DNA from: Roseobacter sp.
GTDB lineage: Bacteria; Pseudomonadota; Alphaproteobacteria; Rhodobacterales; Rhodobacteraceae
Reading direction: 5' to 3'
Assembly: GCA_024636425.1 (NCBI GenBank)
Contig: JAGXHB010000249.1
Span: forward strand, 1 to 13,380
DNA length: 13,380 nucleotides
Shown here: positions 1 through 5,061 of the stretch, in pieces
Layout: every line of letters begins with the position of its first letter
Position numbering within the stretch: position 1 is the first letter of the stretch
The notes under the pieces: model-generated
Databases searched by the model: none
The model's input: the letters and a program-made list of their open reading frames with translations, nothing else
What the model was told of the DNA's origin: nothing
Translations under genes and position numbers: made by a program

Positions 1-964
1 CGAGTTTGCGTGCGACAGCGACAACGGCGCGACGACGACCCTTGGTGCGCATCAGTCGCATGCCCCAAGATTTGATCTGAGACCCCGCCATCGTTCGCAT
101 GAGCAAAGCATTGGCGGCTGCGTACAAAGTTGCGCGGACATCCCTGTCACCCGCTTTCGATATGTGGCCAGGATTGTCGTGCTCACCAGACTGGTATCGT
201 CTCGGCGTCAGGCCAAAATGCGCGCCAACAGTTCGTGATCGTTTGAAACGCGTCGGATCATCGACAGCGGCTTTGAATGTAAGTGAAGCGATTGGGCCGA
301 CGCCTGGAACTGTCATCATTCGCATGCACACCTCGTCTTGGCTGGCAGCGCGTTTGACCCTGCGATCCAGTTCCAAAAAGTGCTGATACAAAACCACGCG
401 CGCGTCTAAGAGCGGCACCAAAGCATGGGCCAGAACTTCATCCATCTCGATCAACGGTCGAACAACACCATCAAAGCTGCCGTGCTTCACAGTCATGGGA
501 AGGCGAATGCCAAAGATCTTCAATAGCCCGCGCACTTCGTTGGCGAGGTCCATCGTCTTCTTCAAAAGCGCCTTGCGTGTGCTGAGCAGAGCGCGAACGC
601 CATGCGCCTCACGGCTCTTCATATGAACCGGGCTGAACCAACCAGTGCGCAGGACCTGAGCAATGCCACGCGCATCATTCTTGTCTGTCTTGTTGCGCAT
701 TGCCGACAGTGCAGCATTGACCTGACGCGCTTCCATACACACGACGTCAAAATCTTCTGCCGTCAATCCAAAGAACAGATGTTGGCTCAGAGTGCCCGCT
801 TCAAAGCCGACCCGTTCAATCGGATGGGGAAACGTTCCAAGGCACTCAGCGATGTCGCTGACCTCGCATGGTAGCTCGCGCTCAAGCAGCACGGTTCCCT
901 TGCCATCAACAATGCAAAGCGCACAGGATCGCAGCGATACGTCTATTCCAGCAAAATATTCCAT
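1..964 (-). CDS. IS110-family transposase (partial, C-terminus off the window)
   Basis: My reading of the minus strand gives an open frame of 321 codons from an ATG at 964 to the left edge. The N-terminal RuvC-like DEDD domain is recognisable: Asp8 in GIDVS, Glu55 in GFEAG, and Asp94/Asp97 in NKTDKNDARGIAQ. The C-terminal Transposase_20 part shows the PGVGPIASLTF segment near residue 220 and GHISKAGDRDVR near 267-276, where Ser269 matches the position of the serine nucleophile known for this family. Family members are usually about 330-350 aa, so only a short tail should be missing. A good ribosome binding site (AAGGGAG) precedes the ATG by about 9 nt. IS110 enzymes move DNA using a bridge RNA encoded in a non-coding end of the element; here that end would lie upstream of the gene, at higher coordinates. 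No frameshift is seen, so the enzyme may be functional. Confidence 0.93.
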   Translation of the reverse strand, partial: MEYFAGIDVSLRSCALCIVDGKGTVLLERELPCEVSDIAECLGTFPHPIERVGFEAGTLSQHLFFGLTAEDFDVVCMEARQVNAALSAMRNKTDKNDARGIAQVLRTGWFSPVHMKSREAHGVRALLSTRKALLKKTMDLANEVRGLLKIFGIRLPMTVKHGSFDGVVRPLIEMDEVLAHALVPLLDARVVLYQHFLELDRRVKRAASQDEVCMRMMTVPGVGPIASLTFKAAVDDPTRFKRSRTVGAHFGLTPRRYQSGEHDNPGHISKAGDRDVRATLYAAANALLMRTMAGSQIKSWGMRLMRTKGRRRAVVAVARKL

Positions 965-1044
965 TTCTCATCTCCCTTGTTCACAGTCATCCTGTGATCT
1001 TATCGGGAGCTCGACCTCACAACAGAGGGCAGCCCAATTACGCA

Positions 1045-1196
1045 TGCTTTGGGCCGAAACCTATAGCAAGACCGCTCTCCAAACAGCGTGAAGCATATTG
1101 CGTACATTCGATCAATGGTGCTTTGGGCCGAAACCTATAGCAAGACCGCTCTCCAAACAGCGTGAAGCATATTGCGTACATTCGATCAATGGTGCT
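1045..1196. repeat. Perfect 74-bp tandem duplication
   Basis: Positions 1045-1118 and 1119-1192 are identical over 74 bases, and the first four bases of a third copy follow (1193-1196). The lack of any mismatch indicates a recent duplication. It begins 80 bp upstream of the IS110 transposase start. It may lie in the non-coding left end of the IS or straddle the junction between IS and target. The small reading frames crossing it (for example plus frames around 868-1140 and 1098-1409) are a consequence of the repeat and are not supported as genes. Confidence 0.97.
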
Positions 1197-1390
1197 GCAT
1201 TCAAAACCGATAGGTCGACTTGTATCGCCCAGAGTATGGCCTTCTTGGGAATTATGGTAAAAAAGGTTGGGAAAGCCAGAAGCAGCCCATCAAAGGCGCA
1301 TGTTTTTGCGCTGCATTTTGCAGCCTTGGGTAATGCGCCTACTTGCCGAAAAGAGAGGCCTTGGGAAGTGGTTCAAGAGTGCAGTGCTTC

Positions 1391-1414
1391 TGAATGGTTG
1401 AATGGTTGAATGGT
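1391..1414. repeat. Three tandem copies of TGAATGGT
   Basis: The octamer TGAATGGT occurs three times in direct succession. It is a simple short tandem repeat immediately before a stem-loop. No function is evident. Confidence 0.9.
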
Positions 1415-1421
1415 ATGAGGC

Positions 1422-1440
1422 CCCTGAGAGGTTCTCAGGG
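1422..1440. other. Stem-loop, 8-bp stem
   Basis: CCCTGAGA (1422-1429), loop GGT, TCTCAGGG (1433-1440) form a perfect 8-bp hairpin. No T-tract follows on either strand, so an intrinsic terminator is not supported. It is the first of several short hairpins up to about 1513, so the segment could be part of a structured RNA, but no gene starts or ends next to it. Confidence 0.55.
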
Positions 1441-1653
1441 ACGCTCAAGATTATTGACCGCAACCACCACCAACGATCTGTGGTGCGGCCTTCAGAGAAG
1501 CCTTGGCAAGGCTCGTAGTTACGTTGGCTGCCTTCCCAATGTTCATTTCTTATCCGGTCTCAGAAGGTCAGAAAGCTGCGCTGTCGGCTATGGGGTGGCA
1601 GTGGCTTGACCTTAACCGCTCCATTCAGGAAATAAGGATTGTGTAAGAGCACA

Positions 1654-2115
1654 TCAAAACGACCCAGAAGCTCGGTTTGCTGTTGAAGAAAGCCTCTCTT
1701 GCGCTTTTATCCTAGCCTGCAGAATACTTATCGCCTTCGAAATTGTTTCTTCCTCAATCAATTCGGTGGCTAAGGCTCTGTATTGGTAGACGCGGTCACT
1801 CTCGGCTGGCAAAAAGAAGTTCTCAATAAACCATTCTTGGAAGGGCTCCGCGTCTGGTTGGTGAAAACGAAAAATCAAACCGGAGAGGCAATTCTCGCTA
1901 ACGATGACCACTTGCTCAAGACCCGCGTCAATCGCCAACTGGGCGAAATCCTTGTGACCGTCATTTAGCTCGTCAGAGATAGCGGTATGGGTCTTCTCAT
2001 GAACGCCCATTGCGTTGAGCACGTCGGCGAGTACAAACCACGTCCGATCTTTGTGATCCATCATGCGAACAAAGTGATCGTCAATTTCGATATAAGTAAC
2101 TGGGGAAGTTTTCAT
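1654..2115 (-). CDS. Bro-N domain (phage antirepressor-like) protein
   Basis: The 153-aa product resembles the BRO N-terminal domain found in phage antirepressors. It shows a beta-rich start with RTWFVLADVLNAMGV (about residues 24-38), a middle block in which VVIVSENCLSGLIFR (about 69-83) matches the typical 'V-SE-GLY-LI-R' strand and helix, and QEWFIENFFLPA (about 92-103) matching the conserved 'F--WV---VLP' helix. Proteins of this family bind DNA and, in phages, counteract repressors. There is no separate C-terminal effector domain, only a short charged helix. The start at 2115 is supported by GAAAGG about 8 nt upstream. Its own phage context is gone: the neighbours are gene remnants, so it may be an orphan of an older prophage. 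Family assignment is fairly secure; its target is unknown. Confidence 0.75.
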   Translation of the reverse strand: MKTSPVTYIEIDDHFVRMMDHKDRTWFVLADVLNAMGVHEKTHTAISDELNDGHKDFAQLAIDAGLEQVVIVSENCLSGLIFRFHQPDAEPFQEWFIENFFLPAESDRVYQYRALATELIEEETISKAISILQARIKAQERLSSTANRASGSF

Positions 2116-2149
2116 CTGTTGATCCTTTCGAGGAGCGTTTTGGGGTTAA

Positions 2150-2164
2150 ATCATAAGGGGGGTA
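2150..2164. repeat. 15-bp repeated motif, copy 1 (upstream of the Bro-N gene)
   Basis: ATCATAAGGGGGGTA occurs here and again, exactly, at 2794-2808. On the minus strand it reads as a C-tract followed by TTATGAT, which resembles a -10 box; it lies about 35 bp upstream of the Bro-N start codon. A looser relative (ATGATAAAAGGGGGTTA) lies at 3322-3338, about 60 bp upstream of the truncated integrase start. It could be a shared regulatory site or a short recombination core. Confidence 0.6.
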
Positions 2165-2300
2165 CTTTACATAACGGTGCCATTTTCTTGGCCCGATGCG
2201 GTGTGGATTCCATAATTTGATTGTGGACCTCTTTAGTCGCATCAGTAGCGGCGCGACCCGTCCAGCGAACGATATGGTCGATCAAGTCCAACAGGGCTTT
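2151..2300 (-). pseudogene. C-terminal remnant of an unknown protein
   Basis: On the minus strand a 49-codon frame ends with TGA at 2151-2153, 35 bp before the Bro-N start. It opens right after another in-frame TGA at 2301-2303 and has no credible start codon with a ribosome binding site. The amino-acid sequence (LLDLIDHIVRWTGRAATDA near its start) looks like an amphipathic helical protein rather than noise. I read it as the tail of a gene whose front was lost by recombination. I do not recognise the family. Confidence 0.4.
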
Positions 2301-2530
2301 TCAGGTAAGAGACTGTAGTGTTCCGTCCAACAAGGCAGATGAAGCGCTACGCCTTTGCCGCTTTCAGGACGTATGAGACGATCATCTCATGGCATCGATA
2401 ACGACACAGCCAGCATAGGCCTGTCTCACGGCGGGCTTTGAGATGGCTTGGGGTATCGCTGTGGAACACGCGAGGTTGCTGCAATGATGGTGCATATCCG
2501 ACCTCCTTGCTTATGGGTTTGGGGTTCAGA

Positions 2531-2631
2531 CGTAAAAGGTCACAGTCACCTGAGAGGGTGCTGGACGGGTCTGCTTGTCGTGATTGGGATTGGGGGCGAT
2601 CTACCTTCATGGTCTGAAACTGATCGTATAT
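2531..2631. repeat. Diverged ~95-bp direct repeat, copy 1
   Basis: This copy pairs with 2953-3044. Shared blocks include CACCTGAGA, GATCTACCT and the 3' block CATGGTCTGAAACTGATCG followed by TATAT, where both copies stop matching abruptly. Copy 2 lacks about a dozen bases in the middle. The sharp common edge suggests the end of a mobile or inserted element. I do not recognise which. Confidence 0.8.
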
Positions 2632-2679
2632 ACACCGAGCACATCAGCAGAGGAGCATCTGCTGTTCTCTCGGTGTATA
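2629..2679. other. Nested 51-nt hairpin
   Basis: TATACACCGAG (2629-2639) pairs perfectly with CTCGGTGTATA (2669-2679). Inside, CAGCAGA (2645-2651) pairs with TCTGCTG (2658-2664) around a GGAGCA loop, with small 5/4-nt internal loops between the two stems. Neither strand has a T-tract after the stem, so it is not a standard terminator. Its left arm overlaps the edge of the direct repeat at 2631. It may be a recombination site or the folded end of a mobile element. Confidence 0.8.
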
Positions 2680-2737
2680 GATAATAGGATGGTTGGCGGG
2701 GGATGATCACCATTCACCAACACATACAGTTCACTGG

Positions 2738-2769
2738 AGGTACACCTGAGGAATACTCATAGTGTACCT
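2738..2769. other. Nested 32-nt hairpin
   Basis: AGGTACAC (2738-2745) pairs with GTGTACCT (2762-2769), and the inner TGAG/CTCA (2747-2750, 2756-2759) closes a GAATA loop. It sits 58 bp from the previous hairpin. It has no T-tract and no gene end nearby. Confidence 0.75.
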
Positions 2770-2793
2770 ATAGAGTTTACTCTCGTTCGTCTT

Positions 2794-2808
2794 ATCATAA
2801 GGGGGGTA
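2794..2808. repeat. 15-bp repeated motif, copy 2
   Basis: This is an exact second copy of the motif at 2150-2164 in the same orientation, 644 bp away. No gene start lies downstream of it on the minus strand, unlike copy 1. Confidence 0.6.
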
Positions 2809-2869
2809 GAATTTAACCACCTGAAAGCAAACACATTTTCAGACACTCGATTTCAGCCTGACCTAGGCG

Positions 2870-2953
2870 TCATCGACCGAAAAACGGAAGCCATTCTTCA
2901 AGTGTAGCCGGATCGAAATACGTTGGCTGGCACTCCTCCCATCGCGATAGACC
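2870..2953 (-). pseudogene. Short C-terminal remnant
   Basis: A minus-strand frame ending with TGA at 2870-2872 encodes about 27 protein-like residues (including PTYFDPATLEEWLPFFGR before the stop) and then runs into the second direct repeat at 2953. It has no start of its own. It looks like the last codons of a gene whose upstream part was replaced when the repeat element arrived. The family is unknown. Confidence 0.35.
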
Positions 2954-3044
2954 GTGAAAGGTTACAGTCACCTGAGAAGGTGATGCTTATCGTGATAGGG
3001 ATGCAGGGGTGATCTACCTGCATGGTCTGAAACTGATCGTATAT
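2953..3044. repeat. Diverged ~95-bp direct repeat, copy 2
   Basis: This is the partner of 2531-2631, in the same orientation. Its right edge (…GATCGTATAT, ending at 3044) coincides with the point where the minus-strand integrase stops looking like an integrase, so this sequence appears to have been inserted into that gene. Confidence 0.8.
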
Positions 3045-3261
3045 CCCGCCGAAACGCTGTGGGGTTGGCTCGTGCCTTCTTAATCTCTGACTTGAACTGA
3101 ACCACGAGGGGCGCTGAGAGAGCGTTTGCTATGTGCTTGTCAGACGTCTTGAGTGATCTTTTGAAGGCGCGATGACCACCGAACGCATATTGGATGTCTT
3201 CGGGGATAGAGACTTTTACATGCCAAGTATCGCCGCGCTTCATGAGATAATTTGCCATCAT
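3045..3261 (-). pseudogene. Tyrosine integrase, N-terminal fragment
   Basis: From an ATG at 3261 (a second lies at 3258, and AAGGG precedes both) the product begins MMANYLMKRGDTWHVKVSIP and continues with AFKRSLKTSDKHIANA. This is the typical N-terminal arm-binding region of alphaproteobacterial phage integrases ('YL-RG--W-V-VP--------SLKTSD---A'). After about 72 codons the frame enters the inserted repeat at 3044 and continues only as unrelated residues to a stop at 2968. The core-binding and catalytic domains are absent, so it cannot be active. The frame can be extended upstream to an ATG at 3282, but the ribosome binding site supports 3261 or 3258. It is a different integrase from the one at 12340. 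Confidence 0.75.
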
Positions 3262-3272
3262 GCAAAACCCTT

Positions 3273-3293
3273 TTGTACCCAAGATTGTACCCA
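3273..3293. repeat. Two TTGTACCCA direct repeats upstream of the truncated integrase
   Basis: TTGTACCCA occurs at 3273-3281 and 3285-3293, spaced 12 bp start to start. On the minus strand they read TGGGTACAA and lie just upstream of the integrase fragment's ribosome binding site; the distal one (TGGGTACAAT) also resembles an extended -10 box. They may be integrase arm sites or an autoregulatory site. Confidence 0.5.
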
Positions 3294-3345
3294 GAACTCT
3301 GAGCGTTTCTTGGTAAAGTCAATGATAAAAGGGGGTTAAGCACAA

Positions 3346-3861
3346 GTGGCAGCCCGTAGGGTTGTTTCAGTTTCCAGCGATAACAAGCGCATAGGCTGTC
3401 CAACTAGCACCCACACCGCCATTGATAACAATGCGGAAAATCCGATTTTGTCCAACGGTAAAAAGCGGTCGAACCTCGGCGCTTTCATGAACCCTAGTCA
3501 CAAGCGCATGGCCCGTGTGATCGGCTATACTCTGACCATCGGCGGCGCTGACGCCTGGGCAGGCTTCACGACCGTGACAAGGGCGCGCCTGACGGTTGAA
3601 GAACGCGCGGCCTTGGCATGGGCTGTCCTCCGGTCGCTCGATACGCCAGAGCAAGCCGGGCAAGTCGCCAAGTCAGTCTTGAGCTTTGCAGACTACCCGT
3701 TGCCAACTTTCATGAACCCGATGCCAGACGCCCGCCTTTGGGCTTCCTGCGCCAGTGCCGAGGAACTCAAGGCTTACGCTCTTGCAGCGCATGACGCGAT
3801 GACTGTCCGGGATCAGATGGCTTTCCGCAACCATATCTCGGAAGTGGAGATTGCGGCATGA
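3346..3861 (+). CDS. Hypothetical phage protein, first gene of the capsid block
   Basis: This is an unrecognised protein of 171 aa if the GTG at 3346 is used (GGGGG about 10 nt upstream). An ATG at 3487 would give 124 aa starting just before the part that looks conserved (RMARVIGYTLTIGGADAWAG). The first ~47 residues are low in identifiable structure, so the later start is possible, although its ribosome binding site is weak. The body is mostly helical with no membrane segment or known catalytic motif. Its stop overlaps the next start (ATGA), so it is translationally coupled to the connector gene. Its place at the head of a morphogenesis operon suggests a phage function, but nothing more can be said. 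Confidence 0.6.
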   Translation: MAARRVVSVSSDNKRIGCPTSTHTAIDNNAENPILSNGKKRSNLGAFMNPSHKRMARVIGYTLTIGGADAWAGFTTVTRARLTVEERAALAWAVLRSLDTPEQAGQVAKSVLSFADYPLPTFMNPMPDARLWASCASAEELKAYALAAHDAMTVRDQMAFRNHISEVEIAA

Positions 3862-4406
3862 AGATGATTTTGAACCGCACTGCTTTAGTTTCCGCACTGC
3901 CCTTTGACCTAGAAGAGGTTAAGGCCCACCTGCGGGTTGGTGACGACTCAGACGATGACGCGATCACAAAGATGGCCCGCACATCCGCTGCCGAGATTGA
4001 GCAATTTTCACAGATTGGCTTCTTGAACCAAACCGTGACGGTGACGCTCTTAGATCCGGCGCTCGATCGCATCATTTCACTGCCGATCGGTCCCGTCGCT
4101 GCGGATATCGTTCCGACTGTCACCGTTGACGGAGAGGGGTTCACTGGTTTCACGTTCTTTGGCGGTAACCGTCCCTCGATCTGGTTCAAGCCAGAGTATC
4201 GCCACACCACCCCCAGCCAGGTCACAATCGAGTATCAGGCCGGGTTTGGGGCTGACGCGGCCAGCATCCCGGCTGACCTTGCTCAAGCCCTCATGGATCA
4301 GACAGCGCTGCACTATGACGGCAGGTCACCGATGGATGCCAGGTCGCTCACCACATCACCACACATGGCCCGGATCGGGGCGCGGTATCGCGGGGTACAG
4401 CTATGA
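3858..4406 (+). CDS. Phage gp6-like head-tail connector protein
   Basis: The 182-aa product fits the HK97 gp6 / phiE125 gp8 connector family. It has the N-terminal 'L--VKAHLRVGDDSDDDAI' signature (about residues 18-36), followed by an alpha-helical region (ITKMARTSAAEIEQFSQIG), a beta-rich centre (VTVTLLDPA…VTIEYQAGFG) and the C-terminal IPADLAQALMDQTALHYDGR helix typical of the family. Connector proteins form a ring below the portal that seals the filled head and receives the tail. It overlaps its neighbours on both sides by ATGA junctions (3858 and 4403). Length agrees with the family (about 100-200 aa). In canonical phages it follows the capsid gene; here it precedes the terminase. Confidence 0.85.
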   Translation: MKMILNRTALVSALPFDLEEVKAHLRVGDDSDDDAITKMARTSAAEIEQFSQIGFLNQTVTVTLLDPALDRIISLPIGPVAADIVPTVTVDGEGFTGFTFFGGNRPSIWFKPEYRHTTPSQVTIEYQAGFGADAASIPADLAQALMDQTALHYDGRSPMDARSLTTSPHMARIGARYRGVQL

Positions 4407-4630
4407 CCGACAGAGAGCTTGAAGAGGTGCTGACGTTCCGCTGGCCGCTTGTCATGCGTCGAACGATGGCTGGCACGGACGAATGGCTCAAGGGCTTTGT
4501 GCGCTCGATCGCCAAGCACGGGAAGCGCCCAAGGTGGCGGCCCACGGCCAGACAGGAGCAGATCATGCGGCGGCTGGTGTCAGAGCTTGGCACCACGCCA
4601 GAGCGCGACGTTGAGCTGATCGAGAGGTGA
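4403..4630 (+). CDS. Small hypothetical phage protein
   Basis: This 75-aa basic, helical protein has a C-terminal block (WRPTARQEQIMRRLVSEL, about residues 45-62) that recalls short conserved proteins in alphaproteobacterial prophages. It is coupled to the connector gene by an ATGA overlap. It lies where a small terminase subunit could be expected, before TerL, but it is short and shows no convincing TerS helix-turn-helix, so I do not call it one. It is followed by a hairpin and 431 bp without a gene. Confidence 0.6.
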   Translation: MTDRELEEVLTFRWPLVMRRTMAGTDEWLKGFVRSIAKHGKRPRWRPTARQEQIMRRLVSELGTTPERDVELIER

Positions 4631-4641
4631 GAAAGAAAAAA

Positions 4642-4663
4642 GGCCCACGCGCAAACGTGGGCC
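4642..4663 (-). terminator. Intrinsic terminator, minus-strand orientation
   Basis: GGCCCACG (4642-4649) and CGTGGGCC (4656-4663) form a perfect 8-bp stem with a 6-nt loop. Read on the minus strand, the stem is followed at once by six T residues and then CTTT, a textbook intrinsic terminator. On the plus strand the A-tract precedes the stem and no T-tract follows, so it should stop plus transcription poorly. No minus-strand gene ends here, which implies that antisense transcription into the connector genes is being blocked or that an unseen minus-strand RNA exists. Confidence 0.65.
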
Positions 4664-4727
4664 TCGGCGGATGTGGTGCGTTCACGGGTTAGCGATGCGC
4701 ATCCGCTTAAAGCGTAACAGATGGTAA

Positions 4728-4926
4728 CGGGCCAGACGCAAGCCAGCAAGGGGAAACTCATGCTGGTGAGGTGTAAATCCTCAAGGGCAGCTATTCCGCG
4801 ACGTGCGGTCTCTCCAAGCCCTAAGGCCCCACTGGCACCCTCTAAGCCGGTGAACATGGGAGAGCGGACTGTGCCGAGGGAAAGGCAGGTCTGACCGATG
4901 CGGCGGCCCGGCTCCGGTGAGCAGGC
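4728..4926 (+). ncRNA. Structured RNA element with cobalamin-riboswitch-like boxes
   Basis: A closing helix CGGGCC/GGCCCG (4728-4733, 4905-4910) encloses several hairpins: CCAGCA/TGCTGG (4743-4748, 4761-4766), TGAGG/CCTCA with loop TGTAAAT (4767-4783), CCGC/GCGG (4796-4808), CTCTCC/GGAGAG (4810-4815, 4859-4864) enclosing CACTGGC/GCCGGTG (4830-4836, 4846-4852), and TGCC/GGCA (4872-4887). Boxes that resemble the cobalamin riboswitch, in order, are GGGGAA (4750), GGTGTAAATCC (4770), CCGCGAC (4796), CCACTG (4829) and GGGAAAGGC (4878). The total length of about 200 nt fits that class. Against it, spacing between some boxes is off, the 3' AGCCAGGAGACC-type box is not clear, and a vitamin B12 switch before a terminase makes little biological sense. 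The structured nature is more secure than the class. Confidence 0.45.
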
Positions 4927-4937
4927 AAGATCGTTGA

Positions 4938-5011
4938 GGTGAGGGCGGGAGGCGGGTTTTCAACCCCGCTGCAGTAACCCGCTTTCACTTCCCTCCACAG
5001 CAACCCTCACC
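4938..5011 (+). other. Three-layer hairpin domain just upstream of TerL
   Basis: GGTGAGGG (4938-4945) pairs with CCCTCACC (5004-5011). Within it GGAGG (4948-4952) can pair with CCTCC (4992-4996), and GCGGGTT (4952-4958) with AACCCGC (4976-4982), with an alternative pairing to AACCCCGC at 4962-4969. It lies 50 bp before the terminase start. It could be part of the leader RNA or, at DNA level, a packaging recognition site; neither is shown. Confidence 0.5.
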
Positions 5012-5061
5012 AGTGAGCAGGGGGACATAGAGACAGAGAGACACACGCGAGAGGCGACACG

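Larger units (their letters stand above)
965..1653. other. Non-coding stretch upstream of the IS110 transposase
   Basis: I see no convincing gene in these 689 bases. The part next to the transposase should contain the left end of the IS110 element and possibly its bridge RNA, but I cannot place the boundary. A small hairpin (TCACAG, loop TCATC, CTGTGA, 981-997) lies just upstream of the transposase ribosome binding site. Further right are a 74-bp tandem duplication, a triple octamer and several short stem-loops (1422-1440; an imperfect CCGCA/TGCGG stem around 1458-1487; AGCCTT/AAGGCT at 1499-1513). A plus-strand frame open from 1458 to 1646 reads protein-like from an internal ATG at 1539 (35 codons), but it has no clear ribosome binding site and I do not recognise it. 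Confidence 0.6.
2116..2869. other. Mosaic intergenic region with remnants and palindromes
   Basis: No intact gene is supported in this stretch. It contains a 49-codon minus-strand C-terminal remnant (2151-2300), the first copy of a diverged ~95-bp repeat (2531-2631), two nested hairpins (2629-2679 and 2738-2769), a small GAGTTTACTC palindrome near 2775-2784, and both copies of a 15-bp motif (2150-2164 and 2794-2808). A minus-strand frame from 2610 to 2347 starts inside the repeat and is not recognisable. Base composition is visibly less GC-rich than the capsid block. The picture is of a recombination-prone scrapyard. Confidence 0.6.
4631..5061. other. 431-bp gene-free, highly structured gap before the terminase
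   Basis: This is the only long gap inside an otherwise overlapping operon. It contains a terminator-like hairpin (4642-4663), short palindromes (GATGCGCATC at 4694-4703; CGCTTAAAGCG at 4704-4714), a multi-helix RNA-like segment (4728-4926), a second nested hairpin domain (4938-5011) and a purine-rich leader ending in GAGAGG a few bases before the TerL ATG. No protein-coding frame looks real on either strand. Confidence 0.75.

Noticed and set aside
868..1409. Overlapping plus-strand frames across the 74-bp repeat
   Set aside because: They exist because the repeat is read through in different frames, they duplicate the same residues, and they lack ribosome binding sites and any family resemblance.
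1458..1646. Plus-strand frame with a protein-like 35-codon end from ATG 1539
   Set aside because: There is no ribosome binding site, the frame crosses stem-loops, and I recognise no family. It is noted only within the gap description.
2347..2610. 87-aa minus-strand frame
   Set aside because: It starts inside the diverged repeat, has no recognisable domain, and the matching frame in the other repeat copy diverges at once. It may be a remnant but cannot be supported as a gene.
4767..4783. tRNA T-arm-like hairpin with a 7-nt loop
   Set aside because: The loop lacks the TTC of a T-arm, and no acceptor or anticodon arm can be built around it.
4675..4960. Group II or group I intron in the gap before TerL
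   Set aside because: No domain V hairpin or group I core could be identified, and the gap lies between genes rather than inside one.
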